This document shows positions 8,744-17,304 of a DNA stretch of 64,000 nucleotides, piece after piece. The notes under the pieces were generated by a model. The model was given only the letters and a program-made list of their open reading frames with translations, made no database searches and was not told the DNA's origin. The translations under genes and the position numbers were made by a program. Source of the stretch: Pseudovibrio japonicus (GTDB taxonomy: Bacteria > Pseudomonadota > Alphaproteobacteria > Rhizobiales > Stappiaceae); NCBI RefSeq assembly GCF_014651595.1, contig NZ_BMXE01000001.1, forward strand, positions 620,001-684,000, given 5' to 3'. How positions within the stretch are numbered: the first letter of the stretch is position 1; every line of letters starts with the position of its first letter.

Positions 8744-9241
8744 CTAAACGCCGAGTTTCAAAACGACCTCAAGCAAGGTGTTGCGGAGGGATTGGACTTC
8801 TTCTTTGGTGAGGTTCTGGTAGATCACGCGGCGGTCGCCTGCCATGACGCTTTCCATGGCTTTCTCGACGGTGGATTTTCCCAGCGGGGTTAGCCGCACC
8901 ATTTTGCTACGCTTGTCGGTTTCGTGGTCAATGCGCTCTACTAGTCCGTCAGCTTCCAGCTGTTTGAGGATTTTGGTCATGCCGCCGGAGGTCATCAGCA
9001 AGGATTGGTAAAGGTCGCTGGGGGACATCTCTCCGTTCTCAGGCTGAGACCGCAGCGCGACGAGCACCTCGAACGAGCCATTTGTCAGGCCGTACGCTTC
9101 CACCTCTTTTGAGCAGTTCTTATCAAGGATCTCGCTAAACCGGTTCATGCTCAAGAACAATTCGGTCTCAACAGAGACTGCTTCCGGCCAGTTTTGCCGC
9201 ATTAGGTCAAGGGCACGTCCCATCGGGTAGGCTTTTGACAT
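8744..9241 (-). CDS. MarR family transcriptional regulator
   Basis: 165 residues. A winged-helix MarR fold: dimerising N-terminal helices, an HTH around SPSDLYQSLLMTSGGMTKIL, and the wing LVERIDHETDKRSKMVRLTP with the conserved D-x-R. MarR proteins are dimers that repress nearby genes until a ligand releases them. The start is ATG 9241, with GAGGAT just upstream; the frame continues to 9475 but would run through the intergenic promoter region. It is divergent from a PACE efflux gene 104 bp away, its likely target. Its last 150 bases occur a second time at 6913-7062. Confidence 0.9.
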   Translation of the reverse strand: MSKAYPMGRALDLMRQNWPEAVSVETELFLSMNRFSEILDKNCSKEVEAYGLTNGSFEVLVALRSQPENGEMSPSDLYQSLLMTSGGMTKILKQLEADGLVERIDHETDKRSKMVRLTPLGKSTVEKAMESVMAGDRRVIYQNLTKEEVQSLRNTLLEVVLKLGV

Positions 9242-9287
9242 GAGATCCTCATCACAGTTTTCATGTTTTTGTAAATTAAAGCTTGCC

Positions 9288-9336
9288 AGAAAGATAGTTC
9301 GAATATATCTATCCAGCAAGCTATTTAGAAAGATAG
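9288..9336. promoter_or_regulatory. Candidate MarR operator: repeated AGAAAGATAG elements
   Basis: In the marR/efflux intergenic region AGAAAGATAG occurs twice in direct orientation (9288-9297 and 9327-9336), with an inverted CTATC (9309-9313) between them. The left copy and the inverted element, with flanking CTTGC/GCAAG, form an imperfect palindrome. The position between divergent genes fits autoregulation plus control of the pump. No binding evidence can be read from sequence alone. Confidence 0.45.
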
Positions 9337-9345
9337 GTGAAGACA

Positions 9346-9771
9346 ATGAGAAGCTTCTGGGACAGAATCCGGCACACAGTGATGTTTGAAACGATCGCGC
9401 TTTCCATCGTTGCCGTGTTTGGAAGTTGGCTGACAGGTCACTCGCTACAGGAAATTGGCGCGATTGGTTTGGCACTGTCTCTGATCGCCATGGGTTGGAA
9501 CCTTGTTTACAACTGGTTCTTCGACAAATGGTACATCAGCAGTCGTGGTAGCAAGCCGAGAACCGTTCCAATACGTATTATGCATGCAGTCCTGTTTGAA
9601 GGCGGATTGCTCGGCGTTGGCATTCTTCTGATCATGTGGTGGTTGCAACTGGGCTTCGTGGATGCGCTGCTGCTGGATATCGGCTATGCGACGTTCTTCC
9701 TAGTCTACGCCTTCGTCTACAACTGGGTTTACGATGTGGTTTTCCCAGTTCCAAGCACCAAAGCTGCCTGA
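9346..9771 (+). CDS. PACE family multidrug/biocide efflux transporter
   Basis: 141 residues and four predicted membrane helices in two tandem units, each with the pattern W-N-x-x-Y/F-N-W (WNLVYNWFFDKW, YNWVYDVVF), the signature of the Proteobacterial Antimicrobial Compound Efflux (AceI) family. Starting at ATG 9346 places a glutamate at residue 15 (VMFETIALS), the position of the essential TM1 Glu15 of AceI; this and GGTGA upstream favour it over GTG 9337. PACE proteins export cationic biocides such as chlorhexidine, or polyamines, with the proton gradient. The divergent marR gene is the likely regulator; AceI-type genes are more often paired with LysR regulators. Confidence 0.88.
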   Translation: MRSFWDRIRHTVMFETIALSIVAVFGSWLTGHSLQEIGAIGLALSLIAMGWNLVYNWFFDKWYISSRGSKPRTVPIRIMHAVLFEGGLLGVGILLIMWWLQLGFVDALLLDIGYATFFLVYAFVYNWVYDVVFPVPSTKAA

Positions 9772-9797
9772 GTGAGCGCAGCAGACATATGAACGCA

Positions 9798-9831
9798 AAA
9801 AAAGCCGGAATAACGCAAATTCCGGCTTTTC
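9798..9831. terminator. Bidirectional intrinsic terminator between pump gene and paaE
   Basis: Stem AGCCGGAAT / ATTCCGGCT with a 7-nt loop, flanked by an A-run on the left and TTTT on the right, between convergent genes. It can serve both strands. Confidence 0.85.
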
Positions 9832-9865
9832 GTCTCAAACCAACGCAAACTGGTGTTCTGACAGA

Positions 9866-10948
9866 TCAGATGTCGTCGTAATCTACTGTTACATCATCTG
9901 TTTTTGGTCTGGACTGGCAGGTAAGCACATAGCCAGCCTCAATCTCCCAAGGTTCCAGTGAATAGTTGACGGCCATGTCAACTTCGCCAGACACAACCTT
10001 AGCACGGCAGGTGCAGCACATTCCTCCCTTACAGGAGAATGGTGCTTCAATTCCCATTCGCAGCGCTCCATCGATGATGGTTTCGCCCGGCTGTAGGGTG
10101 ACTTCGTGACGGGCGCCATCTACGATCATCGAGACTTTGGAGGCGTGGTCTACAGCCTTGGAATCCTTGGCTTTATGAGCTGCATGCGGGTCGCTGCCAT
10201 CGGCGGGCACAAAGAGCTCGTTATGGATATGCTCCAGCGGGATGCCGTGGTTTTGGCAGGTCTGCTTTGCAGCTTCGATCATATCGCCCGGACCGCAGAG
10301 GAAGACATGGTCGATAGTGTTTTCACCGATGGTCTTCGTGATAAATTCATCAACCTTTTCAGCAGTTAAGCGACCATTGAAGAGGCTCAGTTCCTGCTCT
10401 TCGCGGGACAGAACATGATAGACACTAAGGCGATCGAGGAAGCGATCTTTCAGGTCATCTAGCTCATCCTTGAAGATCACGCTCTGGGAATTCTTGTTTC
10501 CGTAGAACAGGAAGAACTGGCTGTTCGGTTCGTCTTCCAGCACCGCCTGAACCATGGACATGATCGGCGTGATGCCGGAACCTGCGGCGAAAGCGGCGTA
10601 AACCCTTGCGTCTCCTGTTGTTTTTCGTGGTAAATTGAAGCGGCCCATCGGGGTCATCACGTCGATCTCGTCGCCAACGGCCACGTGGCCCAGAGCGAAG
10701 CTGGAGAAGCGACCGCCCTCCACTTTTTTGATGGCGACGCGGATGTCGTCATCCTTAGGCGAAGAGCAAATGGAGTAGGAACGGCGGGTGTCTTCACCGT
10801 TTATGAACTCGCGCAGGGTGAGATACTGCCCTGGAATAAAAGAATAATCTTCCTTCAGGTCATCTGGAATCTCAAAGGCGATCGAGACCGCCTCCTCTGT
10901 TTCCTGATGGACTGACTTGATCTTCAATCTATGAAACCGTGGCGACAT
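9866..10948 (-). CDS. paaE: 1,2-phenylacetyl-CoA epoxidase, reductase subunit
   Basis: 360 residues. N-terminal ferredoxin-NADP reductase module: FAD site around RRSYSICSSP, NAD(P) part around AAGSGITPIMSM and FLCGPGDMI. A plant-type [2Fe-2S] ferredoxin domain follows, with cysteines in PFSCKGGMCCTCRAKV and LTCQSRP in the last 60 residues. It passes electrons from NADPH to the PaaA di-iron centre. ATG 10948 has GGGAGGAAA upstream. It is the last gene of the paaABCDE run; the intrinsic terminator follows. Confidence 0.95.
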   Translation of the reverse strand: MSPRFHRLKIKSVHQETEEAVSIAFEIPDDLKEDYSFIPGQYLTLREFINGEDTRRSYSICSSPKDDDIRVAIKKVEGGRFSSFALGHVAVGDEIDVMTPMGRFNLPRKTTGDARVYAAFAAGSGITPIMSMVQAVLEDEPNSQFFLFYGNKNSQSVIFKDELDDLKDRFLDRLSVYHVLSREEQELSLFNGRLTAEKVDEFITKTIGENTIDHVFLCGPGDMIEAAKQTCQNHGIPLEHIHNELFVPADGSDPHAAHKAKDSKAVDHASKVSMIVDGARHEVTLQPGETIIDGALRMGIEAPFSCKGGMCCTCRAKVVSGEVDMAVNYSLEPWEIEAGYVLTCQSRPKTDDVTVDYDDI

Positions 10949-10991
10949 GGTTTCCTCCCTTACATCTGCCGGTGCCTTTTAAGCGAGCGGA

Positions 10992-11501
10992 TCAGATGCA
11001 CTTGAAATAATCAAACGGCTCGGAGCAATCGTTGCAGCGGTAAAGGGCCTTGCAAGCTGTTGAGCCAAATTCGGAAATACGACTGGTGTTGGCAGAGTTG
11101 CACTTTGGGCAGCGGACTTGCTCTTCCCCGAACAAGGCCCGACGTGAAGCCCTGCCGTTTGGAGGGGCAATGCCGTAAGCCCTTAGCTTTTCACGCGCTT
11201 TCTCTGAGAGCCAATCGGTGGTCCAGGCTGGAGTAAGGACGGTTTTGACCTCCACCTTCTCAAAACCAGCGTTAAGCAAAGCTGCTTCGATATCGAAGGC
11301 AAACATGCTCATAGCCGGACAACCGGTGTAGGTTGGTGTTATGGTCACTGCCACCACGCCGTCTTCGCTCACATGCACATCACGTAGAACGCCAAGGTCC
11401 TCGATTGTGAGCACAGGCACCTCTGGATCGGGCACGTTACGCACCGCATCCCAAGCCTTTTGGTCCAACTCAGTTCTCAGAATTTTCGCCGCAACTGCCA
11501 T
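10992..11501 (-). CDS. paaD: 1,2-phenylacetyl-CoA epoxidase, subunit PaaD
   Basis: 169 residues. Residues 10-110 are a MIP18/DUF59 domain (VPDPEVPVLTIEDLGVLRDV ... YTGCPAM), related to Fe-S assembly factors. The C-terminal part is a zinc-ribbon-like CPKCNSAN...CKALYRCNDC module of the PaaD family. PaaD is needed for epoxidase activity, probably in cofactor maturation, and is not part of the core ACB complex. Lies 43 bp upstream of paaE and 14 bp downstream of paaC. Confidence 0.94.
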   Translation of the reverse strand: MAVAAKILRTELDQKAWDAVRNVPDPEVPVLTIEDLGVLRDVHVSEDGVVAVTITPTYTGCPAMSMFAFDIEAALLNAGFEKVEVKTVLTPAWTTDWLSEKAREKLRAYGIAPPNGRASRRALFGEEQVRCPKCNSANTSRISEFGSTACKALYRCNDCSEPFDYFKCI

Positions 11502-11515
11502 GGGTTAGCTCCCGA

Positions 11516-12274
11516 TTACCACTGGGCTTGCGGGAACGAGCGCTGCAGGTACTGCATTGGGGACAGGATATGCCCCAGATGCTCGCTGTGCTCGCCCTTA
11601 CGGCCACCGGTCTGCATCCAGCTCTCAGCTGGGCGTTCCAGATTGGCTCGGGCCAATACACTGTTCACCGTCTCGTCCCATAAGTGCTTGATAGACATAG
11701 GGTCTATGGCGACTTCCTTGGCAACCAATGATGATACAACATCGTCACACTCGAACATTTCGCCGGTGTACATCCAAAGAAACTCCAACGCATCGTTGGT
11801 GCGGTTGTGGCTTTCCTCGGTGCCATCGCCAAGACGGATCACCCACTCCGCAGAATGGCGCAGGTGGTAGGCTGCTTCCTTCTCCGCCTTTGCTGCCAGA
11901 CCTGCCAGCAGCTCGTCTTTTGAGTTCATCATAGCTTCCCAGAAGGGATGCATGAACGCGGAGAAGAGGAACTGGCGCATGATGGCATAGGCAAAGTCAT
12001 CATTGGGTTGTTCGACCAATAGAAGGTTGGTGAACTCGCGCTCAACCCTATGGAAACACAGGGCATCTTCGTCGCGACCTTTGCCTTCGATTTGCCCTGC
12101 ATAGGTGTAAAGCTCACGGGCATGGCCGATCAGATCAAGCGCGACGTTGGTGAGTGCGATGTCTTCTTCCAAGTGGGAAGCATGACCACACCACTCGCCC
12201 AGTCGCTGGCTCAGGATTGCGGAATCGTCTGCCAACCGCATGCAATATGTAAATAATGCCGGATCTTTCATCAT
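11516..12274 (-). CDS. paaC: 1,2-phenylacetyl-CoA epoxidase, structural subunit PaaC
   Basis: 252 residues, ferritin-like all-helical protein that forms the heterodimeric core with PaaA but lacks a full di-iron site. Conserved stretches are LADDSAILSQRLGEWCGHA, ALDLIGHARELYTYAG and EREFTNLLLVEQPNDDFAYA. Two ATG codons (12274 and 12271) follow a GAGGGGG ribosome-binding site; either could be used. The longer frame to 12373 overlaps paaB and is not used. The start lies 8 bp after the paaB stop, showing tight coupling in the operon. Confidence 0.94.
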   Translation of the reverse strand: MMKDPALFTYCMRLADDSAILSQRLGEWCGHASHLEEDIALTNVALDLIGHARELYTYAGQIEGKGRDEDALCFHRVEREFTNLLLVEQPNDDFAYAIMRQFLFSAFMHPFWEAMMNSKDELLAGLAAKAEKEAAYHLRHSAEWVIRLGDGTEESHNRTNDALEFLWMYTGEMFECDDVVSSLVAKEVAIDPMSIKHLWDETVNSVLARANLERPAESWMQTGGRKGEHSEHLGHILSPMQYLQRSFPQAQW

Positions 12275-12281
12275 GGCCCCC

Positions 12282-12569
12282 TCACATATTCGCAACTTCG
12301 TCGGGCAATTCGTAGAACGTCGGATGGCGATAGATTTTTGAGGCTGTTGGTTCAAACATCTCGCCCTTCTCATCCGGATCGTTCGCTACGATTGCAACGG
12401 ATGGTACGACCCAAATCGAGAGCCCTTCCCCGCGGCGTGTGTAGACATCGCGCGCTGCCTGCAAGGCCATTTCAGCATCGGTGGCATGGACAGATCCGGC
12501 ATGACGGTGAGACATGCCATTGCGTGCTCTGATGAAAACTTCCCAAAGTGGTGTTGCTTGTTCGCTCAT
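12282..12569 (-). CDS. paaB: 1,2-phenylacetyl-CoA epoxidase, subunit PaaB
   Basis: 95 residues. The N-terminus PLWEVFIRARNGMSHRHAGS and AREVYTRR-type centre (here AARDVYTRRGEGLSIWVVPS) are diagnostic of PaaB, a small protein that bridges PaaAC heterodimers. It lies 12 bp downstream of paaA and 8 bp upstream of paaC. Confidence 0.95.
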   Translation of the reverse strand: MSEQATPLWEVFIRARNGMSHRHAGSVHATDAEMALQAARDVYTRRGEGLSIWVVPSVAIVANDPDEKGEMFEPTASKIYRHPTFYELPDEVANM

Positions 12570-12581
12570 CTGATCCCTCCC

Positions 12582-13565
12582 TTAAGCAGCTGATTTCTTT
12601 GCGGCTTGCTTTGCAGCATACGCCTGCGCAGCCTCACGCACCCAGGCACCATTCTCATGCGCCTTGATGCGGTCTTTCATCCGCTGCTTGTTGCAGATGC
12701 CATTGCCTTGAATGGTGTTGTAAAACTCGTCCCAGTCCGGCTGACCGTGCTCCCAGTGCCCTGTTTCCTCGTTGAACTTGAGGTCCGGGTCCGGCAGCGT
12801 GATGCCCAGTACCTTTGCCTGAAGCACAGTGGCATCCACGAACTTCTGGCGCAGTTCATCATTGGTGAAGCGCTTAATCTTCCACTTCATGCTGGCGGCT
12901 GAGTGCTTGCTATCTTTGTCCGAGGGACCAAACATCATCAATGAAGGCCACCAGAGGCGATTAACCGCGTCCTGAACCATCTCCTGCTGCTCTGCTGTGC
13001 CCTTCATCATGGCAACGAGCAGATCGTAGCCCTGACGCTGGTGGAAGCTTTCTTCCTTACAGATGCGGATCATGGCGCGGGAATACGGGCCGTAAGAGCA
13101 GCGGCAGAGCGGAATCTGGTTCATAATCGCGGCGCCATCTACCAGCCAACCAACAGCGCCCACATCGGCCCAATTCAGAGTTGGGTAGTTGAAGATGGAA
13201 GAGTATTTGGCTTTTCCGGTCAGCAGCTGATCAACCAGCTCTTCGCGGGAAACACCCAGTGTTTCTGCGGCTGAATAGAGGTAGAGGCCGTGTCCGCCCT
13301 CGTCCTGAATCTTCGCAAGAAGGATTGCTTTGCGCTTTAACGACGGAGCGCGTGTAACCCAGTTTCCTTCTGGCAGCATGCCGACAACTTCGGAATGGGC
13401 ATGTTGAGAGATCTGCCGGACCAGCGTTTTGCGGTAGGCTGCTGGCATCCAGTCGTTAGGCTCAATCTTCTCTTCACGGTCAATGCGAGCCTGAAAAGCG
13501 GCGAGCTTTTCTTCGTCCTCAATGCCGGTTTCAACCGCGGGGTTGTTCAGTGCTTGCGTGTACAT
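12582..13565 (-). CDS. paaA: 1,2-phenylacetyl-CoA epoxidase, catalytic subunit PaaA
   Basis: 327 residues. The catalytic di-iron subunit that epoxidises the ring of phenylacetyl-CoA, the committing step of aerobic phenylacetate breakdown. Ligand motifs QDEGGH and CKEESFH (E-x-x-H in the helical bundle) are visible. It is the first structural gene after paaX, separated by 130 bp that contain a palindrome. The downstream pathway genes (paaG, paaH, paaJ, paaZ, paaK) are not in the window and must lie elsewhere. Confidence 0.96.
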   Translation of the reverse strand: MYTQALNNPAVETGIEDEEKLAAFQARIDREEKIEPNDWMPAAYRKTLVRQISQHAHSEVVGMLPEGNWVTRAPSLKRKAILLAKIQDEGGHGLYLYSAAETLGVSREELVDQLLTGKAKYSSIFNYPTLNWADVGAVGWLVDGAAIMNQIPLCRCSYGPYSRAMIRICKEESFHQRQGYDLLVAMMKGTAEQQEMVQDAVNRLWWPSLMMFGPSDKDSKHSAASMKWKIKRFTNDELRQKFVDATVLQAKVLGITLPDPDLKFNEETGHWEHGQPDWDEFYNTIQGNGICNKQRMKDRIKAHENGAWVREAAQAYAAKQAAKKSAA

Positions 13566-13645
13566 AGGTCACGTCCCTCCCAAGAGCACACCAATGTTCA
13601 TCTGCGCTTCAATATGTCACAGAATAACATTATAACAAGTACTTT

Positions 13646-13660
13646 CCGTAACATTTACGG
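13646..13660. promoter_or_regulatory. Candidate operator between paaX and paaA
   Basis: A perfect inverted repeat CCGTAA-CAT-TTACGG lies 81 bp upstream of the paaA start. On the minus strand a TATAAT-like hexamer (13629-13634) follows it. Given the adjoining repressor gene, it is a plausible PaaX site, but it does not match the published enterobacterial PaaX consensus in any obvious way. Confidence 0.4.
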
Positions 13661-13695
13661 GTCCATTTTAGGAGAATTCTAAAATTCACTAATGA

Positions 13696-14595
13696 TTACA
13701 GAGGTTGGAACCGTTCAAAAAAAGCGGGCTCAGGAGGCGGCAAAGTGCCAGCGGCATTCTTGGCGTTAGAATCAAGCCAAGCCTCGCCACGGTTCTTAAG
13801 TGCGTTGTAGATGCTTGCGGCAAGTTCGCGGGCAATGCTCCCGGCCCAATTCTCGGGCAAGGCTTGCAACGGCAGCTCCGGGTCTTTCAGCACCAGTCGT
13901 CTAAGGTCATGGATGAGCATGATACGCAGGATTAACGCCGTCTCTGAGGAGATGTGCAGGTCACTGGCGGCATTGCCTTCAAGGAGATCGTGAAGGCCGC
14001 GATAGGTCGCTATAAACTCGCTGTAGCCTTGCTGAAGGCTTTCGAGGTTCCATGCCTGCTGTGCCAATTGTGCAGTCTTGTCTGCAGGGGCTTTGGATTG
14101 CATGTAGACGATCTTATCGCAGGACCGGGGCGGCGGTATCTGGCCACTATCCGGCTTGATCAGAACGTTGGGGGCGATGGCGCCAAAGCCCTGCCCTATC
14201 AGGTGCTCGCGGCGCTCGGCTCTGTCCTCGCCCTCGTTCAGGATGGCTGTGATCCAGCATCCATTGCCTTTGGCCGGGCCGCGGGCATAAATGCGCGGGG
14301 TTGCCTGATCGAATGCCTCTTTCCCCATGTCTGTGAGGCGATAGAAGGAGTTGCGGCCAATGCGGGTTCGCTCCAGCCAGCCGTCGGAAGCCAGCCGTGA
14401 CATGGCGGTGCGCACCACACCGGAGTTGATGCCGATCATCTGCATGATCTGGGTGATGTTTCCCATCCAGAGCTCGCCGCCACGCGGGGCAACGCAATCT
14501 CCGAAGATGGAGATGATCATGGACCATGAGCGTATTGGTTTTTGCGCGTGAAAGCGATCAAGGAGCCGTTTTTGCTCGGTTTCAAGAATGCTCAC
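13696..14595 (-). CDS. paaX: Phenylacetate catabolism repressor PaaX
   Basis: 299 residues. PaaX family, a winged-helix N-terminal domain (SWSMIISIFGDCVAPRGGELWMGNI...VVRTAMSRLASDGWL) plus a C-terminal effector/dimer domain. In known systems phenylacetyl-CoA releases PaaX from paa promoters. The frame is open to 14688; GTG 14595 gives an N-terminus matching the length of E. coli PaaX, with AAGG about 10 nt upstream, while ATG 14628 has no visible ribosome-binding site. It is transcribed toward paaA on the same strand. Confidence 0.9.
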   Translation of the reverse strand: MSILETEQKRLLDRFHAQKPIRSWSMIISIFGDCVAPRGGELWMGNITQIMQMIGINSGVVRTAMSRLASDGWLERTRIGRNSFYRLTDMGKEAFDQATPRIYARGPAKGNGCWITAILNEGEDRAERREHLIGQGFGAIAPNVLIKPDSGQIPPPRSCDKIVYMQSKAPADKTAQLAQQAWNLESLQQGYSEFIATYRGLHDLLEGNAASDLHISSETALILRIMLIHDLRRLVLKDPELPLQALPENWAGSIARELAASIYNALKNRGEAWLDSNAKNAAGTLPPPEPAFFERFQPL

Positions 14596-14722
14596 GGTGC
14601 CACGCCTTTTCGAATTTGGAAGCTGCATCTTTGTAAGGGGTGTATGCAGCCAAGTGCAAGTCTCTGGTTGAAAACAGTAATCGCACAATCACTTTTGGCT
14701 GATGGGATGATCACAATAAAAA

Positions 14723-14746
14723 AGCCGGAGGCAGCTGCCTCCGGCT
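14723..14746 (-). terminator. Intrinsic terminator downstream of the nucleotidase gene
   Basis: A perfect 12-bp-arm palindrome (AGCCGGAGGCAG and its complement, no loop bases) just after the nucleotidase stop, followed by a T-run on the minus strand. It sits between that gene and paaX. Confidence 0.85.
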
Positions 14747-14773
14747 CTTGTTCACTTACTCTGGTGAGTGAGT

Positions 14774-16372
14774 TTATTTTGCAGTTGCATCGGTGATGCG
14801 ACCGTCAAGCTTCGGCTGGTATGCACCACCCTGTGCTTTCAGGTAATCAGCAAGTACGAACTCAAGGCCTGGACCGTAGTCGTATGCGTTTTTGCCTTCA
14901 GCAGCAAAGATCTTGTAACCGTCACCACCATTACGAACGTAGTTGTTGGTTGCGAGCTTGTAGACCTTGTCTGCGTCGATTGCAGAGCCGTCTGCCAAGG
15001 TTACTTCAACCACACGCTCACCAGCAGGCTTGGAAGCGTCGAAGGTGAACTTCAGGCCAGCAACCTGTGGGAAGCGGCCAGCGCCTTCTTCAATCTGGGA
15101 CAGACCGGATTCCAGAGCGTCTTTGATGAACTTGCCCTGAAGGTCGAATGTCGCCAGAGTGTTCTGGAATGGAAGAACTGCCAGAGCTTCGCCCATGGTT
15201 ACTTCGCCAGCGTCGATGGAAGCGCGCAGACCACCACCATTAGTGATTGCGATCTCAACGCCCTGATCCTTGGTTGCTGCAAGCATAGCGTCAGCTACGA
15301 GAACACCCATTTCACACTCACGTGCACGACAGGACTTGCGGTCACCATCTACAGCGGCGGTGGTTGCACCGATCACTTCTGTACGGATCTCATCAAGCGG
15401 ACCAGCAAGTTCTGCAACGCGAGCCTTGATAGCTTCGTTTTCTGCAACGTTCTTGTCCATGATGATTGGCTCACCGGAAGCTTCGATCACGTCGCCGTTG
15501 TCGTCAAACTTCACGTTCAGCTCACCGAGGAACTTGCCGTAAGCGTATGCAGATACGATTGCAGCTTTCTTCCCGTCCGGACCTTCAATCCAAGTTGGGT
15601 ATGGACCTTCAGCACGGTCAGAGGTGTTGGACAGGTAGGTATTGGTGTGACCGCCAACAATTACGTCAATGCCAGAAACAGCCGCTGCGATTTTCTTGTC
15701 GACGTCGTAACCGGAGTGAGACAGAACAACAATCTTGTTCACGCCCTGCTCCTGAAGCTCAGCAACGTGCTTGGTTGCAGCTTCAATTGGGTCGTAGAAG
15801 GAAACGTTCTTGCCCGGGCTGGACAGCTCGTGAGTATCATCTGGTGTCAGGCCGATGAAACCGATTTTCTCGCCGCCGCGCTCAACAATAGAAGTTGGCT
15901 TCAAGACGCCGATAAGCTTGCCTTCTTTGGAGAAGTCAGCGTTCGCGAGCAGAACAGGGAAGTTTACGATGTCCATGAAGCCACGCAGAACTTCCGGGCC
16001 ATCGTCGAACTCGTGGTTGCCGACAGTCATTGCGTCGTAACCGAGAGTGTTCATGAATTCTGCTGCAGCCTTACCCTTGTAGTAAGTGTAGAACAGAGAA
16101 CCTTGGAACTGGTCACCACCGTCAACGAGGATAGAATTTTCCGCAGATGCGCGGCGCTCTTTGATTGCAGTTTCCAAACGAGCAGTGCCACCCAAACACT
16201 TGCCTGCTGCATCATCCTTTTCAGAACAATTAGAGTCATACTTGTTGATTGGCTCAATGCGGGAATGGAAGTCATTTGTGTGCAGAATGGTCAGATTAAA
16301 TTCTGCCATCGCTGGCGCGGAAACGCCCAAAGACAACAATAGCGCAGATGCGCCCAAGAGATGCTTTTTCAT
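14774..16372 (-). CDS. 5'-nucleotidase / 2',3'-cyclic phosphodiesterase (UshA/YfkN family), periplasmic
   Basis: 532 residues. ATG 16372 starts a Sec signal peptide (MKKHLLGASALLLSLGVSAP, cleavage after AMA). The mature protein has the calcineurin-like metallophosphoesterase domain: ILHTNDFHSRIEP, DGGDQFQGS, GNHEFDDGPE, LSHSGYDVD, VGGHTNTYL. The substrate-binding 5_nucleotid_C domain follows, with NGGGLRASID and NNYVRNGGDGY. It would hydrolyse extracellular nucleotides to nucleoside and phosphate. Residues upstream to 16495 are a non-homologous extension and are left out. An isolated gene closed by a terminator. Confidence 0.92.
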   Translation of the reverse strand: MKKHLLGASALLLSLGVSAPAMAEFNLTILHTNDFHSRIEPINKYDSNCSEKDDAAGKCLGGTARLETAIKERRASAENSILVDGGDQFQGSLFYTYYKGKAAAEFMNTLGYDAMTVGNHEFDDGPEVLRGFMDIVNFPVLLANADFSKEGKLIGVLKPTSIVERGGEKIGFIGLTPDDTHELSSPGKNVSFYDPIEAATKHVAELQEQGVNKIVVLSHSGYDVDKKIAAAVSGIDVIVGGHTNTYLSNTSDRAEGPYPTWIEGPDGKKAAIVSAYAYGKFLGELNVKFDDNGDVIEASGEPIIMDKNVAENEAIKARVAELAGPLDEIRTEVIGATTAAVDGDRKSCRARECEMGVLVADAMLAATKDQGVEIAITNGGGLRASIDAGEVTMGEALAVLPFQNTLATFDLQGKFIKDALESGLSQIEEGAGRFPQVAGLKFTFDASKPAGERVVEVTLADGSAIDADKVYKLATNNYVRNGGDGYKIFAAEGKNAYDYGPGLEFVLADYLKAQGGAYQPKLDGRITDATAK

Positions 16373-16718
16373 AGGTCTTGCCTTTATCCAATTGCCCCAA
16401 GCAATTTTAACGAGACGGCTACGCGATAATCTCTTTATCCGCGCAAACCTCCCAAGAACACGCTCGGTACAATTGCCCATAACAGGGACAGGCACAAGAC
16501 TAAACTCGATAAAATTTACTACCTATTTGAAAAAAAATTCAGAGCCTGACTTTTTTGTCGCGACCCGTTTTGCCCTCTACTTCAACAGGTTGCCTTATTG
16601 AGATTTTCGTTAATATATCAAATTGTTGGCTCAATAATTCAAGGGCTTCAAAATGCGCAAATTTGGTGAAAATTATTCGTAAATTCTTCAATTTCTCGAA
16701 ATATTTATCCCCAAATGC
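16373..16718. other. 346-bp AT-rich gap between nucleotidase and yacG genes
   Basis: It should contain the nucleotidase promoter. It is AT-rich around 16600-16720. I looked for a clear Pho-box-like repeat and see none. No gene supported. Confidence 0.35.
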
Positions 16719-16922
16719 TCAATGCATATTACGTGGATTCTCTAGGTCTGACATATCAGTTTCGGAGAATTCTTCTTCAACTGCTGGCACTGAATAGCTG
16801 CCACTCAACCATTTATTGAGATCGACCTGTTTACACCTTACCGAGCAAAACGGTTTTGTTGCTTCTTGTGTCGGCTTATTGCAGATCGGGCATTTGCCCG
16901 GCTTGGCTGATGGCTTCGTCAT
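16719..16922 (-). CDS. yacG: DNA gyrase inhibitor YacG (zinc-binding)
   Basis: 67 residues. A small zinc protein with Cys11-x2-Cys14 (KCPICNKP) and Cys26-x3-Cys30 (FCSVRCKQVDLNKWL), the YacG signature including the downstream DLNKWLSGSY. In E. coli YacG binds GyrB and blocks DNA binding. ATG 16922 puts the zinc motif at the usual distance; the longer frame to 16994 is not needed. In related bacteria yacG directly follows maf; here a + strand gene lies between them. Confidence 0.9.
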   Translation of the reverse strand: MTKPSAKPGKCPICNKPTQEATKPFCSVRCKQVDLNKWLSGSYSVPAVEEEFSETDMSDLENPRNMH

Positions 16923-17304
16923 CGGATCTCTCAACAGCTGGGTTTGGTCCTGGCAGATAGGTTGGCTTCCTATCCGGTCCGGCATAGCATTCACCTGTGC
17001 CTCTAGCCAGAAATCTGCAGGACATCAAGTCATAATGTCGGATCATTTTTCGGATCCGCTCAGTTTTGGGTTCAAAGTGCACCCCTGCACTTCACAACTC
17101 AAAATTATTTCCTAAATCTAAGGTGTTAATCAGTTTAAGTGCAAACAACTTTGCAGCGAATAAAGTTCATACTAAGATTACTCAGGAAGAGATCTTAGGG
17201 CTAAGCACTCTTGGGGCAGATATTGCGGAGAACAGGCATCATCTAAGGGGCCGCCAGAGTTCACTATGAGTTTTAGTAGATTTTGCAAGCTAAGGTAGCG
17301 AATA
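16923..17304. other. 382-bp gap upstream of yacG
   Basis: It holds the promoters for yacG (minus strand) and the ABM-like gene (plus strand). A short inverted repeat GGATC-8 nt-GATCC lies at about 17039-17056. No tRNA or other gene seen. Confidence 0.35.

Noticed and set aside
14768-16342. 524-codon open frame on the plus strand
   Set aside because: It is antisense to the UshA-like gene, has no family motifs, and is Cys/Val-rich as expected from reversed codon bias. The minus-strand gene has a signal peptide and full catalytic motifs.
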